Positions 13,620 to 25,097 of a stretch of DNA of 64,000 nt are shown here, one piece after another. The notes beneath the pieces are model-generated. The model had not been told where the DNA came from. It saw nothing but the letters and a program-made list of their open reading frames with translations, and did not search any database. Source of the DNA: Malachius bipustulatus (taxonomy: Eukaryota; Arthropoda; Insecta; Coleoptera; Melyridae). Numbering within the stretch: position 1 is the stretch's first letter; every line of letters starts with the position of its first letter. The translations under genes and the position numbers were made by a program. The stretch covers positions 44,965,735-45,029,734 of the forward strand of contig OU342636.1 in NCBI GenBank assembly GCA_910589415.1, written 5' to 3'.

Positions 13620-14180
13620 ACTGTTCCTCTGAAGTGACTGTCCTCGTCTTCGAGATATAATTATGGCGAAAATGTCATTTTTCGATCGGACAATTATTTT
13701 TGTGCCGATTTTTTAAAAATCCGTTTCTGACACGCCCGTCAGCTTGAAGACTCTTCTAGCTGCGTCATTTTTGCACGTCCTGGCGTCGAATACCATGAAA
13801 TAGGCAATGTCTCAAATGCGAGATTATTGTTTATGAGAAAAATTCACCGATCGGTAGCAAAACACGAATTTTGACGAAATTCGATGGACGATGAAGATTC
13901 AAAAACTGAAAGTAGTTTTATCCCGCGAAATCGCGTTCTCGAGATAATATGGTCCGTTCAAAGTTGGAAATTGACGATTTTTCTAGTTTTTCTCAATTTT
14001 TCTTCTCGTTTTGTGAGAAAACTGAGGCTTTACACGGTCCAACTCGATTGTTTGCCCGACTCGTATCGTATGGCGGACGACTGTGCTCACACAAAATTAT
14101 ACGTCCCATCTTATCATGAAAATTTCGAACAAACTACCGGCAGTGTAAATTTTTCCAAACATTTTTTTCTGCTATTTTGA
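13620..14180. repeat. Dispersed repeat family copy 1
   Basis: Contains CTCGTCTTCGAGATATAATT near its start, GCAAAACACGAATTTTGACG at 13857, a TTTTATCCCGCGAAATCGCG block and GTGCTCACACAAAATTATAC. Related to 46490-46865 and 56800-57190. A 98-codon frame at 13884-14180 is unlikely to be real. Confidence 0.65.
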
Positions 14181-16197
14181 TAAAAACCTTCTGCTCAGAC
14201 AATTTTTTTATATATTTACACGAATTAATTAATTACCGACCTGACATGCTGGAAAGTATTATTTGGTTTCGGTCAGGGTAAGTTGTTTTGCGTGCGAAAC
14301 ATTTTTAAATCCCAACTTCCTCTCCAAATTAACGTAAACTTCAGCAAATTACGAGTTTTATCTTGTTCCCGGCAAACATGTACCGCACACGCATGTTGCC
14401 CGACACAAAATCACGCATGCATGCGGATTTGTTTTCATACGATTGAGGCAAATTGACTTTTTAAATTACATCCCTCTTTTAAAATTATTTAAAAACGCAA
14501 CAAGGGGAGAATAACGAAAACGAATGTAGCGATTGTTCCGGTTAACTGTCGCCTATGGCCGTATTTTATGTTTACGCGCACATTTCATGTTTGAATAACG
14601 AATTTTTTATTATCTTCCCTGTAACTCACAGATTATAAACTAACGGTTATGTAATTTTAATTTCACGCACGCGTACGTTTCCCTTTTTTGCTACCTAAAT
14701 CTGGTCGCGAAAAAGTATCCCCAAACAGAGCACGTCTCAAAATTCCATTAATTCTCAAAAATCTTATACTATTATACGTATAATAATGCATGCATGGATC
14801 ACGGTGCCTTGCCAAGTAAAACAAGCCTGAATAACTTGTTTATCTATCTGTACACCATGCACATAAGTGTATCGGGATTAGGGTCTTATAAATAAAAGAA
14901 GGACGCGCGCTATCGCAATAATTCCAGTGCAAGATCCCGTTCCCGATCGAGCAAGGCAGGATTACCGCCCGGAAAATCGTCGACTGCACCGCTGCACTCC
15001 GATAAACAGCAGGGAAACCGCGCTCGACTCCCTGCCCCGGCCCCGGCCCTGCTGAAGTAACTGCCGCACCGCACCTCTTTGTCTCCGATTCAGGATCTCC
15101 TCTTCTTTGAATTTATTATGCCCCACATCAACCACTTACTTATCTCCGTGCAATTATCTGCCGACTAATTATGGCGATTCGCTTTCACGTCAGCTGGATT
15201 TGGAAGAATTTATGGCCGGGGAGTGGTCATTGATCGCACATCTTGCCTCTTTTGAATCACGTTCCCGATTTAATTTATATAAGCTCTGCTCGCAGGGAGA
15301 CAATAAAATAAATGGGGGGCGCGCTTTAGTTTGGCGCTTCTCTCTTGGGTAGGTAAGTACCTACTCGAAGTTTGATTTCTATTGTGCGTAACAACAGGTT
15401 GGCAGGTATTATAGGAGGTGCATCCTCAATAAGGCGTCATAACAATCTCGAACTGTAAGAGGAATCTTGTAAACCTTTACAATAATTTTGACCCAACTCA
15501 AGTTAACCAAGGGGACTTCGGATGATTTTCAGCTTTTTCTTTCGTTATTTACGATACGGTTTTATTAAAAATATTTGATTTTCTATGAAATTATCGTAAA
15601 CTGAATAAAATCGTAATTATTGAAACCCCGGGGCCAGCCACGCTCTCGTCCATTTTCGAAAAAAGTCATTTTTGCTGTAACTTTGCTCTAAAAAATCCAA
15701 ATATTCTTCATAATAACGTGTTTTTAGTCATGGACGCTGTTAGGTGTTAGGTACTCATCAGTTCCTTAATAATTCTAATTTTATTATTTCCCATCTCGAG
15801 AATCGCATCCTGAGTGGAAAGAATCATTTAAGTTTTTTATACCTACAGGTAAAAAAGATAAGATTGTGTAGGCGATTTCCAGATCCAGAATAAAATACAA
15901 TTTCTGTTACCTATCATTACTTGAAATTGATTATTTTATTTTGGTCCTTTGTCTAATATTTTTGAGGAACGGTCCTTTTAATAATTGAACTCTCTCACCA
16001 GCGCGTCGGTTCGTGAGACGAACGGCTCTTCCTCTTTTTCTCGATAGTATTATTCCATTGTTTCTCTGTGATAACAAGTGTATCCGTGCTAAAAATCACT
16101 AAACCTAGACTCCCGACATAATACAATATAGTGCCATTCTGTTATAGTGCATTACGAAACTCGTCGTCCGACACCGGAAGGCCTGAAGGACGGTACC
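14181..16197. other. Possible upstream region of the candidate gene at 16198
   Basis: Includes a GC-rich patch at 14940-15070 in otherwise AT-rich DNA and a GC-intermediate stretch at 16000-16197 leading into the candidate start. No TATA or initiator could be assigned with confidence. Confidence 0.35.
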
Positions 16198-16237
16198 ATG
16201 GAGAGCGGGAGTGGGCTACTACATTACCACGAATTTG
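16198..16237 (+). CDS. Candidate first coding exon of an unidentified gene
   Basis: A well-placed start (GGTACCATGG) opens 13 codons, MESGSGLLHYHEF plus one base, followed at once by a GTGAGT donor. The sequence before it lacks other ATGs for about 100 bases and is less AT-rich than its surroundings, like a 5' UTR. I do not recognise the protein, and no following exon could be picked out on the plus strand. If real, its first intron holds the LINE and several palindromes. A chance combination of ATG and donor is possible. Confidence 0.35.
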
Positions 16238-16739
16238 GTGAGTACCTTACAATTATTTTTCTTATTGTCCTTCGATTTCTATGATTACAGTTTTTCCCAT
16301 TACATGTTCATTGCGAACAAAACAGACGCCATTCAAGCCGTAATGACAAAAAAACCTTCTTGCGCATCAATCGCATAGATAGTGTACTTTTATGTGATTC
16401 AATTATGAATATTTTTATCGTTTTTTAAATTGATTTTCTGAAATTTTCCATAGTCAGGTCATATTAGCGTAGCGGTTTATTGCGAAAATTCCATTTAATT
16501 TCGTTTGAAAACGTGCCTTAGAATGCATTTTTAAATAATTTAACAAAACAAAAAATTGGCAAAATTGAACAATTTTGTCCCTTTTCCTTTTATTTTAAGA
16601 ATGCACTTTTTTACACTACCTGTAAATTCGAAAAAAGTTACAGGGGACTTTGTGTAAAATCGGAAATTTGAGAAATTTAAAGTAATTTTCATCAAATCTT
16701 GTTAATTTTGTTTAAAAGTTATTTTCTATCTTTCTTATA

Positions 16740-17538
16740 CAGGGTGTTTCATTAACCAGTGAAGAAAATTCAACTGGAGATTCCTTGCAGAATTTCAAGG
16801 AGAGTTTGTCATAAAAAATTCTTAAAGCCTCCCCTAAGCAGTTACATCACCTTAAAGTAGGGTAAAAATTCACATTTATCGATTTTTCACACACATCGAC
16901 TTTTCTGAAATGACTTGAAATAAAAAAAGACCGCTAGGTATCGAATACTACTACCATGAAGCCTCCATAATTGCATAATTTTATGCACCCTTGTTCTCTG
17001 CAAGGGTGTGAATCATACTACCCCAAAGTTTTTTTTTTCCAGAACTTTTTTCCTAATATTTTTATTTTATTTTTAAATTCATATTTTGGAGAGCCAGTTC
17101 AATTGGAAAAAAAATTGTCTCTTCAAAATTTCACGGAAACTCGATACTTTCTTTTCAGACAATTTTCTTTCCAATTGAACTGGTTCTCCAAAGTCTGAAT
17201 TTAAAAATAAAACAAAAATATTAGGAAAAAAGTTCTGGAAATAAAGCTTTTGAGGGTAGTATGATTCACACCCTTGCAGAGACCAAGGGTGGATAAAATT
17301 ATGTATAATTATGGGGGCTTCTTGCTAGTAGTATTCGAATACGTAGTCGTCTTTTTTTATTTCACGTCCTTTAAAAAAAAAATCGATAAATGTGAATTTT
17401 TTACCCTACTTTAATGGGATGTAACTTCTTAGGGCGGGGGTGCGGCAGGCTTTAAGAATTTTTTTATGGCAAGCCACCCTTAACATTCAGTAAGGAATCT
17501 CCAGTTGAATTTTCTGCACTGATTAATGAAACACCCTG
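16740..17538. mobile_element. Palindromic element with TA flanks and CAGGGTG ends
   Basis: Starts CAGGGTGTTTCATTAACCAG and ends with the matching TAATGAAACACCCTG, flanked by TA. The two arms pair over nearly the full 799 bp at roughly 85-90%, with a short centre near 17130. It holds no transposase, and its open frame (16971-17198) is a chance frame in the repeat. It is a foldback or MITE-like element, probably moved by a Tc1/mariner-type enzyme, inside the putative first intron after 16237. Confidence 0.85.
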
Positions 17539-17564
17539 TATAGGGGTTCAAAAAAGAGCCATTT

Positions 17565-17765
17565 TTATAAAAGTTTTATTAAAATAAATCATTTTTTCGT
17601 AATATCGGTAATACCGCTCTGGATATTTTAATAAAATTTCGTGTACAGGTATTACGCATCAAGGGGCATTTTTTCATGTACCACGTTTCATTTTATTTCC
17701 ACTAGTAACGATGGTGCATGATCATGCAGAATTTTACCTGATGCACATTTTAGCAGACATTGATG
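17565..17765. repeat. Left arm of a palindromic element split by the LINE
   Basis: TACCGCTCTGGATATTTTAA and following sequence down to AGAATTTTACCTG and CATTTTAGCAGACATTGATG recur as reverse complement in 21715-21905. Identity is around 85% over about 170-200 bp. The LINE sits near the centre of the palindrome. The left tip is unclear because another palindrome (16740-17538) abuts it. Confidence 0.75.
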
Positions 17766-17925
17766 GTACGTCACTGATTTCTGTTCAAACAGAAATCATT
17801 TTTGGAATCCCCATTCATTTCCAAGCAAGTTTGATCACTTGTTTTTTTTTTCAGACCGATGCACGGTTTACGCCTAAAAAATAAAATCTGTTTCTCTACA
17901 TGGTTAAATTAAATTAAATTTAAAT

Positions 17926-18693
17926 ATGAATTGTGCTACGTGTTCTCAAGCTGCACTTGAGAAAGACTCTATTGCGTGTGATTTTTGTTCTGACCGTTAC
18001 CATTTTTACAATTGCGCTGGTCTATCGAGAGCGGAAGTTCAGTGCCTAAAAACTCCGAATCGCTTATTAAGCTTCTATTGCTCAAACTGCAAGAATCTGA
18101 AAAACCAAATCAAATGTCTTGCGGATCTTCAAAGCAAAGTGGAGAAACTAGAAAGTCGCATTTCCGATATGCAATTGCGATTGGATGAGATCTCTCAACA
18201 AAATAAATCATCTAATCCGACCCATAGTCATAGTACGGACAACGGTGGCAGCATCGATGGACTCGCGAATGAGATTGCAGACCGCGAACGTCGCAAAACC
18301 AATGTCTTAATGTTCAATGTTGCTGAGTCTACTGAGGCTTCAAGACCAGACCAGGTTAAGGATGACTTGTCCAATGTCAAATTATTCCTTGCTAACATAC
18401 CAGGCGCTACTACAGAGGACATCAAAATCTTCCGTCTTGGTACAAAAAAACCCGAAGTAAATCGACCAATAAAAATCATCTTTAAAAATCCACAGCAAGC
18501 CTTACACGTCCTAAAAAACTGGAAACTACTCAACCCAAATATTAAAGTTTCTGCCGATCGGACACCCTTGCAGAGAGCTCATTTCGCCAAACTAAAAATG
18601 GAATTGACAGAGATGGAGCAGGACGGTTGTCGTGATAAAGTTATTAGATTCTTCAGTGGTGTACCTAAAATCGTCACGAAGAAAAAAAACTAG
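17926..18693 (+). CDS. Retrotransposon ORF1 protein (PHD-type zinc finger, coiled coil)
   Basis: A 255-residue protein. The first 55 residues hold Cys3, Cys6, Cys18, Cys21, His26, Cys30, Cys52 and Cys55, the C4-H-C3 order of a PHD finger. Residues about 67-95 (LQSKVEKLESRISDMQLRL) form a coiled coil. From about 121 (RRKTNVLMFNVAES) comes a region like the RNA-binding part of CR1-group ORF1 proteins. ORF1 proteins bind the element RNA and form trimeric particles with it. The start is the first ATG of the frame, just after a TTAAATTAAATTTAAAT stretch. ORF2 begins 23 bases after the stop in another frame, so it is probably translated by reinitiation. No in-frame stop or frameshift. Confidence 0.85.
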   Translation: MNCATCSQAALEKDSIACDFCSDRYHFYNCAGLSRAEVQCLKTPNRLLSFYCSNCKNLKNQIKCLADLQSKVEKLESRISDMQLRLDEISQQNKSSNPTHSHSTDNGGSIDGLANEIADRERRKTNVLMFNVAESTEASRPDQVKDDLSNVKLFLANIPGATTEDIKIFRLGTKKPEVNRPIKIIFKNPQQALHVLKNWKLLNPNIKVSADRTPLQRAHFAKLKMELTEMEQDGCRDKVIRFFSGVPKIVTKKKN

Positions 18694-18716
18694 GTTTGCG
18701 GGCTGGCTCAAATAAC

Positions 18717-21560
18717 ATGAAGGTAAGAAATCTGTCTGTCTTTTATCAGAACACAAATGGTCTACGTACGAAGGTGCTGTGTAGCTACAACAACTCTCTC
18801 AGCTTCGACTACGACGTCTTACTTATAACTGAATCTTGGCTACATTCGGGTATATCAAACCATGAAGTTATATGTTCTAATTATAATGTTTATCGGAAAG
18901 ACAGACTGACTGTAACTCAGGGTGGTGGTGTTCTAATCGCCATCAAGAAAATGTACAATTCAACTCAGATCAATATCCCTGAATCATCCTGTGAGGAAAT
19001 CTACGTATCAGTTCTCATTGACAATGATCACATCATCATGGGTTCTATCTACCTGTCGCCTAGTGTTCCGGAATTAGCCTATCATGATCATCTTTCTACA
19101 CTGCAATTCTTAGTTGACAGATACCCACGCGCCTCCATCTACGCCGCTGGCGACTACAACTTGTCAAGAACTACCTGGCATAAAAGTGAGGAAGACGCCG
19201 AGTACGGCATATTTATCTCTGCGTCGTCGAGTGATACCAGAATATGCGATAGCATAAATCTTTTAAACCTTTATCAATGCAACCTGATTAAAAACGATTT
19301 AAATTCAATCTTGGATCTAGTGCTGTGTTCTAATAGTACAAGTGTCCGGAAGTCTCCTCTCAGTTTGGTTCCTCCTGACAAATATCACCCTCCTTTGGAA
19401 TTTGTTATTAGTCTGAGTCATGATAGCGATCTCATTCTCCATGGCCAAATTAAATTAAACTATAAAAATGCAAATGAGCCAGCGATAACTGAATTTTTTA
19501 ATTCCATTGATTGGCAATCCCTTATTGATTCACATTCTGATGTAGACGCAAATGTTGATAAATTTTATAGCATTGTAAATCATGCTCTCAACTCATTTGT
19601 TCCTAAATTATTTGTCAACAATGGCAATTTTCCACACTGGTATTCTGTGGACACTAAGAGATCCATTAAATCTAAAAACAAATTTTATAATAAATACAAA
19701 AGGTCACTTAGTGAACTCGACTATGAGATATACAAAACCAAAAGAACCGAAGCTAAAATTAAAATAAATAACGATTACGTTAAATTCATCTCAAACACAG
19801 AACGCAATATTAAAACAAATTCTCGTCTTTTCTGGCATTATGTCAATGGTAAGCAAAAAAACAGCACAGGTATCCCAAGTTCGGTAGAATTCGATAATAG
19901 AAAGTCTGAAAATGGAGTAGATATTTGCAATTTATTTGCAGATTATTTTAGGTCCGTCTTTACTGCTGTTAATGCCCCTAATAAGATCACCTTACCTTCA
20001 TATATCGAAAACACTTTTCAATTAAGCGACATCGCCTTCACAGAGCTTGATGTCCTTCATGGGCTGAGTAAGCTAAAAGAAAATTATAATCCCGGTCCAG
20101 ATGGAATCTCAGCTTTCTTTTTGAAACTTTTCAAATCCTCATTAGCCTTGCCTATCTCTCTTATTTATAATCACTCAATGTGCAAGGGCTATTTTCCAAA
20201 AAAGTGGAAAATGTCATTTGTTTTTCCTTTATTTAAATCTGGTGATAAAAATAAGGTTGTAAATTATAGACCTATATGTATGGTAAGTGCTATAGCAAAG
20301 GTCTTTGATTCTCTGGTTTCGGATGTAATATTCAATGTTTTTAGGAACCATATTGCTGACCAACAACATGGTTTTTATCGCGGACGCAGCGTGGAAACAA
20401 ATCTATTGTGCTATACCTCCTATATTTATAATGCTATAGAGTCTGGGCTACAGGTCGACTCTGTTTACACAGATTTTAGTAAAGCCTTCGATAAAGTGGA
20501 CCTGTCTTTGCTCACTGAGAAACTCTTCCATTGCGGCATTTCGGGCAATCTGCTATCGTGGCTAGAAACCTTCTTACATGGTAGAACCCAGGTGGTGAAA
20601 ATTGGAAGCTATGTTTCGTACGAAATATCGGTAACGTCGGGTGTACCACAGGGGAGTCACTGCGGTCCACTATTGTTCTCCTTATTCATAAATGACATAA
20701 CAGCTGTCTTTAAATACTCTAAATCCCTACTATTTGCAGATGATGTGAAAGTGTTCGCGGTTGTCAATGATCTGTCAGATTCTTTGAAGCTGCAAAGCGA
20801 CTTGGACAGATTGAATGAATGGTGCATAGCTAATAAACTCTTCTTGAACAGAGATAAATGTTGCGTGATATCATTCTCCAGGAAAATTTCGCCACTTGTG
20901 TTTTCATATTATACGGATGGCCAACTTTTACAACGCGAATACAAGGTTAGAGACCTGGGAATGATTCTTGATTCTAAATTATGCTTCGAGGCACATATTT
21001 CCTCAATTATTGGCCGATGCTACAGGTTGGTAGGTTTTATTAAGCGCCAAACAAGAGATTTCAAGGACATTTCATCTATAAAAATTTTGTACTTCTCTTT
21101 GGTCAGATCAATCTTGGAATTCGGCTCTCTTGTTTGGAACCCCAACTACAACTGTCACATTGATCGTTTGGAACGGGTACAACGAAAAATGATCAATTAT
21201 CTTTTGTTCAAATCCAATATTGACAAATCCTTATATACCTACCCAGAAAGGCTCCAGCTCGTTCACTGCCAGTCGCTGCAAGCTAGACGTTCTGGTCGAT
21301 ATGTAATTTTTATCTACAAGCTCTTCAATGGTCTTCTTAGCTGTCCGGAATTATTAGCGCAAATTGCTATTCGAACTCCTATATACCCCACAAGATCAGC
21401 TGCCCTATTTGCTCCACCACCACACAAAACTAATTATGGCCTATTCTCTCCAATAACAGATATGATCAACCATACTAACGACTTTATGACTCGCTATCCT
21501 GGCTTGGACATATTTTTCAGCTCCTTAAGGGCACTGAAAGCTTTCCTTAGCAATCAATGA
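18717..21560 (+). CDS. Retrotransposon ORF2: APE endonuclease and reverse transcriptase
   Basis: 947 residues from the first ATG; the frame is open slightly further upstream. The N-terminal third is an APE-like endonuclease: QNTNGLRTK, the catalytic Glu in LLITESWL, GSIYLSP, GDYN, LDLVLCSN, and DKYHPPLEF at the site of the usual D-H motif. The central reverse transcriptase has YTDFSKAFDKVD (motif A), SGVPQGSHCGPLLF (motif B) and FADD at residues 673-676 (20733-20744, motif C). The C-terminal part has no RNase H. It nicks chromosomal DNA and copies the element RNA at the nick. All key residues look intact, so the copy could still be active. Confidence 0.92.
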   Translation: MKVRNLSVFYQNTNGLRTKVLCSYNNSLSFDYDVLLITESWLHSGISNHEVICSNYNVYRKDRLTVTQGGGVLIAIKKMYNSTQINIPESSCEEIYVSVLIDNDHIIMGSIYLSPSVPELAYHDHLSTLQFLVDRYPRASIYAAGDYNLSRTTWHKSEEDAEYGIFISASSSDTRICDSINLLNLYQCNLIKNDLNSILDLVLCSNSTSVRKSPLSLVPPDKYHPPLEFVISLSHDSDLILHGQIKLNYKNANEPAITEFFNSIDWQSLIDSHSDVDANVDKFYSIVNHALNSFVPKLFVNNGNFPHWYSVDTKRSIKSKNKFYNKYKRSLSELDYEIYKTKRTEAKIKINNDYVKFISNTERNIKTNSRLFWHYVNGKQKNSTGIPSSVEFDNRKSENGVDICNLFADYFRSVFTAVNAPNKITLPSYIENTFQLSDIAFTELDVLHGLSKLKENYNPGPDGISAFFLKLFKSSLALPISLIYNHSMCKGYFPKKWKMSFVFPLFKSGDKNKVVNYRPICMVSAIAKVFDSLVSDVIFNVFRNHIADQQHGFYRGRSVETNLLCYTSYIYNAIESGLQVDSVYTDFSKAFDKVDLSLLTEKLFHCGISGNLLSWLETFLHGRTQVVKIGSYVSYEISVTSGVPQGSHCGPLLFSLFINDITAVFKYSKSLLFADDVKVFAVVNDLSDSLKLQSDLDRLNEWCIANKLFLNRDKCCVISFSRKISPLVFSYYTDGQLLQREYKVRDLGMILDSKLCFEAHISSIIGRCYRLVGFIKRQTRDFKDISSIKILYFSLVRSILEFGSLVWNPNYNCHIDRLERVQRKMINYLLFKSNIDKSLYTYPERLQLVHCQSLQARRSGRYVIFIYKLFNGLLSCPELLAQIAIRTPIYPTRSAALFAPPPHKTNYGLFSPITDMINHTNDFMTRYPGLDIFFSSLRALKAFLSNQ

Positions 21561-21714
21561 TAAGATGCTCGATTTGTTAATAAGTAAGAAAAGTTAATTA
21601 TTAGTTAATTTCAATATAAGTGTTGTGTAACTGTAAAAACATTATTTGGGCTTGCCCGTAAATGTAAATACTTGAATAAATAAATAAATAAATGGTCACA
21701 AGATTGTCGTTAAA

Positions 21715-21905
21715 ATGACAATAAAAAAATATAAAAATATGCAGGTAAAATTCTGCACAATCGTTACTAGTTGAAATAAAACGAAATTTGGTATATGAAA
21801 AAATGACTCTTGATGAGTAATACCGGTATACGAAATTTCATTAAAATATCCAGAGCGGTATTACAGAAATTACGAAAAAAATTTTTATTTTAATAAAATT
21901 TTGCT
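21715..21905. repeat. Right arm of the split palindromic element
   Basis: Reverse complement of the arm left of the LINE, running from GACAATCTTGTGACC (minus strand) to a tip near ACAGGGTAGC (minus strand, plus positions about 21900-21912). Confidence 0.75.
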
Positions 21906-21912
21906 ACCCTGT

Positions 21913-22581
21913 CTCTCAAAAGTTAAGACTTTTAGGACATACGTTCTTATGAAGTTTTCTTCTTAAAATGGACCCAAAAATCACCCCCTTAAATATTGAC
22001 ACTCAATTAAAAAACATCCTGTATAATAGCAATGTCGGATCGGTAAATTTGATGATAAAAACGGTCATTGTGTCGAAAACCGCGGCCGCGTTCCGAATGA
22101 AACACATGAAACGAGGAACAAAGAGAGATTCTGGAGGTCATCAATAATTCATCGCACACGCTGGCACTTTTGGCAAATGGGCTGCCCCGTTTCACAGTTA
22201 CAGTGAATTAAAAATGTCATTCTTTTAAATATGTACGCACTCCCGAATCTCCCCTTGATATGCTTGTACGTTGTTGGGGTTAAAAAGAACTAGGTAGGTG
22301 CCTATATTATTTACAATAATTATTTATGAACTATGCTGACATGACAGAGGTATGTGATTATTCGTAATGCGGAACACCTTATACTATTCCCGGGTATAAT
22401 TATTATTGTTTAATTAAATCGTATTTTTATGGCGTTGTTTATTACATCCGAATCGTCTGATAATCCCGACGACGGAAGCATTTGATTCAAAGCGAAATCA
22501 CTTTCTATCGCACACTGTCTCTCTGTACTTTTCTATAATAGTAGAGTGCTAGAATGAATTAAAGTCGCTTAAAAAACGATT
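21913..22581. other. Intergenic or intronic, no gene recognised
   Basis: AT-rich. A CGCGGCCGCG block at 22080-22090 is the only GC-rich point. The last 50 bases are weakly complementary to sequence just right of the large inverted repeat. Confidence 0.45.
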
Positions 22582-25097
22582 CTGTGGGCCTTTTAGTGTA
22601 CAAGGCTGAAATTTTCAGGAATCGTAGTTTATGGCCTAAATAACTCAAATCCGAAGTCGTCAAAAAATCGTCCTGTGCAAAAAGGCACTATTCAAAATTT
22701 TCGACTTTTTTTACAGGATGTGGTAGTTCATAAGTGCAACTTTGTCGTGTCAATTTTTCAAAATGTTATCTGTGATGGTTAAGTTAGGAAAAAATCAAAA
22801 CCGTTTTAGAAAAGCATTGCGCAAGTGGGCCCATCGTAACTTTAAACAGCGATATCTCGCTTCGGTTTACGGCAAAAACTGCCTACTCGGACTACTTTTT
22901 TTTTCACTTAACAACGCCTATCTCAAAAACGAAGCTCTTAATCGAAAATAGCATATCTTTAAAAATTATTCCCTGATCATTTCTGATTCCCACGGTGTTA
23001 TTTTTATATTTTTATCTTTAATAATAAACTAGCAATAAATATAAATGTTAAACGATGCTAAAATGTGAATTGTGTCAGCCGCATCAAACCACTGGGAATC
23101 GTCGCTCACCCTCCCTCGCTTCTCCATGCCCCTCACCCTTGGTTCAGCGGTCTGCATGCCGAGAATTTAAATCAAACGCCCGCTCTAATAGGATACTATT
23201 TATTAGATATTAATTTTAATAATAATTATAAAACTCAACAATGTATTATACAAATACAAAATGCAAAGTAGGTATATGCCAATAAAGTTATCCCTGATTT
23301 TTTAATTATTTAAGAAATTCCTGCATGTGCATGACCAGATAGGTATTGCAGTATTATTATTTACACACCTATATATCTACCTAACCTACCTACCTACCTC
23401 GTAAATATTTCTTGCAAAAATAGGAACAATAACAAACCTCTAAGATAAAAAAAATAACGTAATCATGAACTCATTTTGGATATTTTACATTTTTTGTTCA
23501 AGTGATCAAAAGATCGAAACCTTATACCTTTTTCAAAACCAACAATACGTAGGTATACCTAATAATATGTACAAATACCTAAATGGCAGCAGCTTCAATT
23601 TTTTCTTTTATTCGCTGTCGTCACCATCCTCTTCGAAATTCTTCTGTCTTATGATTGATTCTTTCGAAGGAGCCTCAGTAATTACATTTCGGCAAGATTT
23701 CTGACCCATACATCGACAAAGAACCTATACAGGTGATTTTTTTTTTTTGCAACTGACCATTTTGCAATACAATCTAAAAAAAAATACTCTTTATTAGTTT
23801 GAAATTAGAATACCTGGCAGAAAGCAGAACGGCACTAAGAAGCAGTTCCAAGAAAAAGTAGTTAGTACCTACCTACCTGCAGTATGAATTTTATAGTATT
23901 TGCAGGCGAAAATGTAGGTGGCTAACTATGAGCCTCTGTAAAGCTCTATAAAGTTATATTACACCCCTAAAAATTTACATTATTAGCGCTGCACAGCAGA
24001 CAGCAGGTGACATATTTTTACCTGGTTGGTTGAAACGATTGTATTGTAAAGTGTAAGAACATTCAAAACTTTTCGCCTTCCGCTAAAATTTGTAGGTATG
24101 GACCTGCAAGGTACTTGGGGAAGATAAAATTTAGTTTAGGTGTGTAAATAATAATACTGCTTAACATAATAATACTACTAAAATAAAAATGTAAAATATC
24201 CAAAATGAGTTCATGATTACGTTATTTTTTTTATCTTAGAGGTTTGTTATTGTTCCTATTTTTGCAAGAAATATTTACGAGGTAGGTAGGTAGGTTAGGT
24301 AGATATATAGGTGTGTAAATAATAATACTGCAATACCTATCTGGTCATGCACATGCAGGAATTTCTTAAATAATTAAAAAATCAGGGATAACTTTATTGG
24401 CATATACCTACTTTGCATTTTGTATTTGTATAATACATTGTTGAGTTTTATAATTATTATTAAAATTAATATCTAATAAATAGTATCCTATTAGAGCGGG
24501 CGTTTGATTTAAATTCTCGGCATGCAGACCGCTGAACCAAGGGTGAGGGGCATGGAGAAGCGAGGGAGGGTGAGCGACGATTCCCAGTGGTTTGATGCGG
24601 CAGACACAATTCACATTTTAGCATCGTTTAACATTTATATTTATTGCTAGTTTATTATTAAAGATAAAAATATAAAAATAACACCGTGGGAATCAGAAAT
24701 GATCAGGGAATAATTTTTAAAGATATGCTATTTTCGATTAAGAGCTTCGTTTTTGAGATAGGCGTTGTTAAGTGAAAAAAAAAGTAGTCCGAGTAGGCAG
24801 TTTTTGCCGTAAACCGAAGCGAGATATCGCTGTTTAAAGTTACGATGGGCCCACTTGCGCAATGCTTTTCTAAAACGGTTTTGATTTTTTCCTAACTTAA
24901 CCATCACAGATAACATTTTGAAAAATTGACACGACAAAGTTGCACTTATGAACTACCACATCCTGTAAAAAAAGTCGAAAATTTTGAATAGTGCCTTTTT
25001 GCACAGGACGATTTTTTGACGACTTCGGATTTGAGTTATTTAGGCCATAAACTACGATTCCTGAAAATTTCAGCCTTGTACACTAAAAGGCCCACAG
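22582..25097. mobile_element. Very long near-perfect inverted repeat (0.91-kb arms, 0.69-kb spacer)
   Basis: Bases 22582-23495 recur as reverse complement at 24185-25097, almost without differences. Chance 69-codon frames in both arms are identical, and the next pair (23065-23271 and 24408-24614) differs at one residue. Weaker complementarity continues outside (TAGTAGAGTGC near 22540 and its partner near 25125). The right end reads CAGGGTG. The spacer has no recognisable gene. Either a young foldback transposon or a recent inverted duplication; a transcript across it would form a dsRNA hairpin of about 900 bp. Confidence 0.88.

Larger units (their letters stand above)
17768..21692 (+). mobile_element. 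Apparently intact non-LTR retrotransposon, CR1/Jockey group
   Basis: A two-ORF LINE with uninterrupted ORF1 and ORF2, a 3' UTR, and a short tandem AATA tail at 21674-21692. No LTRs and no RNase H domain. The 3' end is clear from the tail. The 5' end is uncertain: ATGGT before about 17768 and after the tail (21692-21696) could be a 5-bp target duplication, but this is weak. The element lies near the centre of an older palindromic element, whose arms now lie either side. The open frames and nested position make it a recent insertion. CR1 is favoured because ORF1 has a PHD-type finger; Jockey or a sister clade is not excluded. Confidence 0.85.

Noticed and set aside
24290..24330. TAGG tandem as telomere-like (TTAGG) DNA
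   Set aside because: The unit is TAGG, not TTAGG, only a few copies long and scattered through the window, so not an interstitial telomere.
22742..24937. Pair of identical 69-codon frames on opposite strands, looking like a duplicated gene
   Set aside because: They are mirror images in the two arms of an inverted repeat, with no family features.
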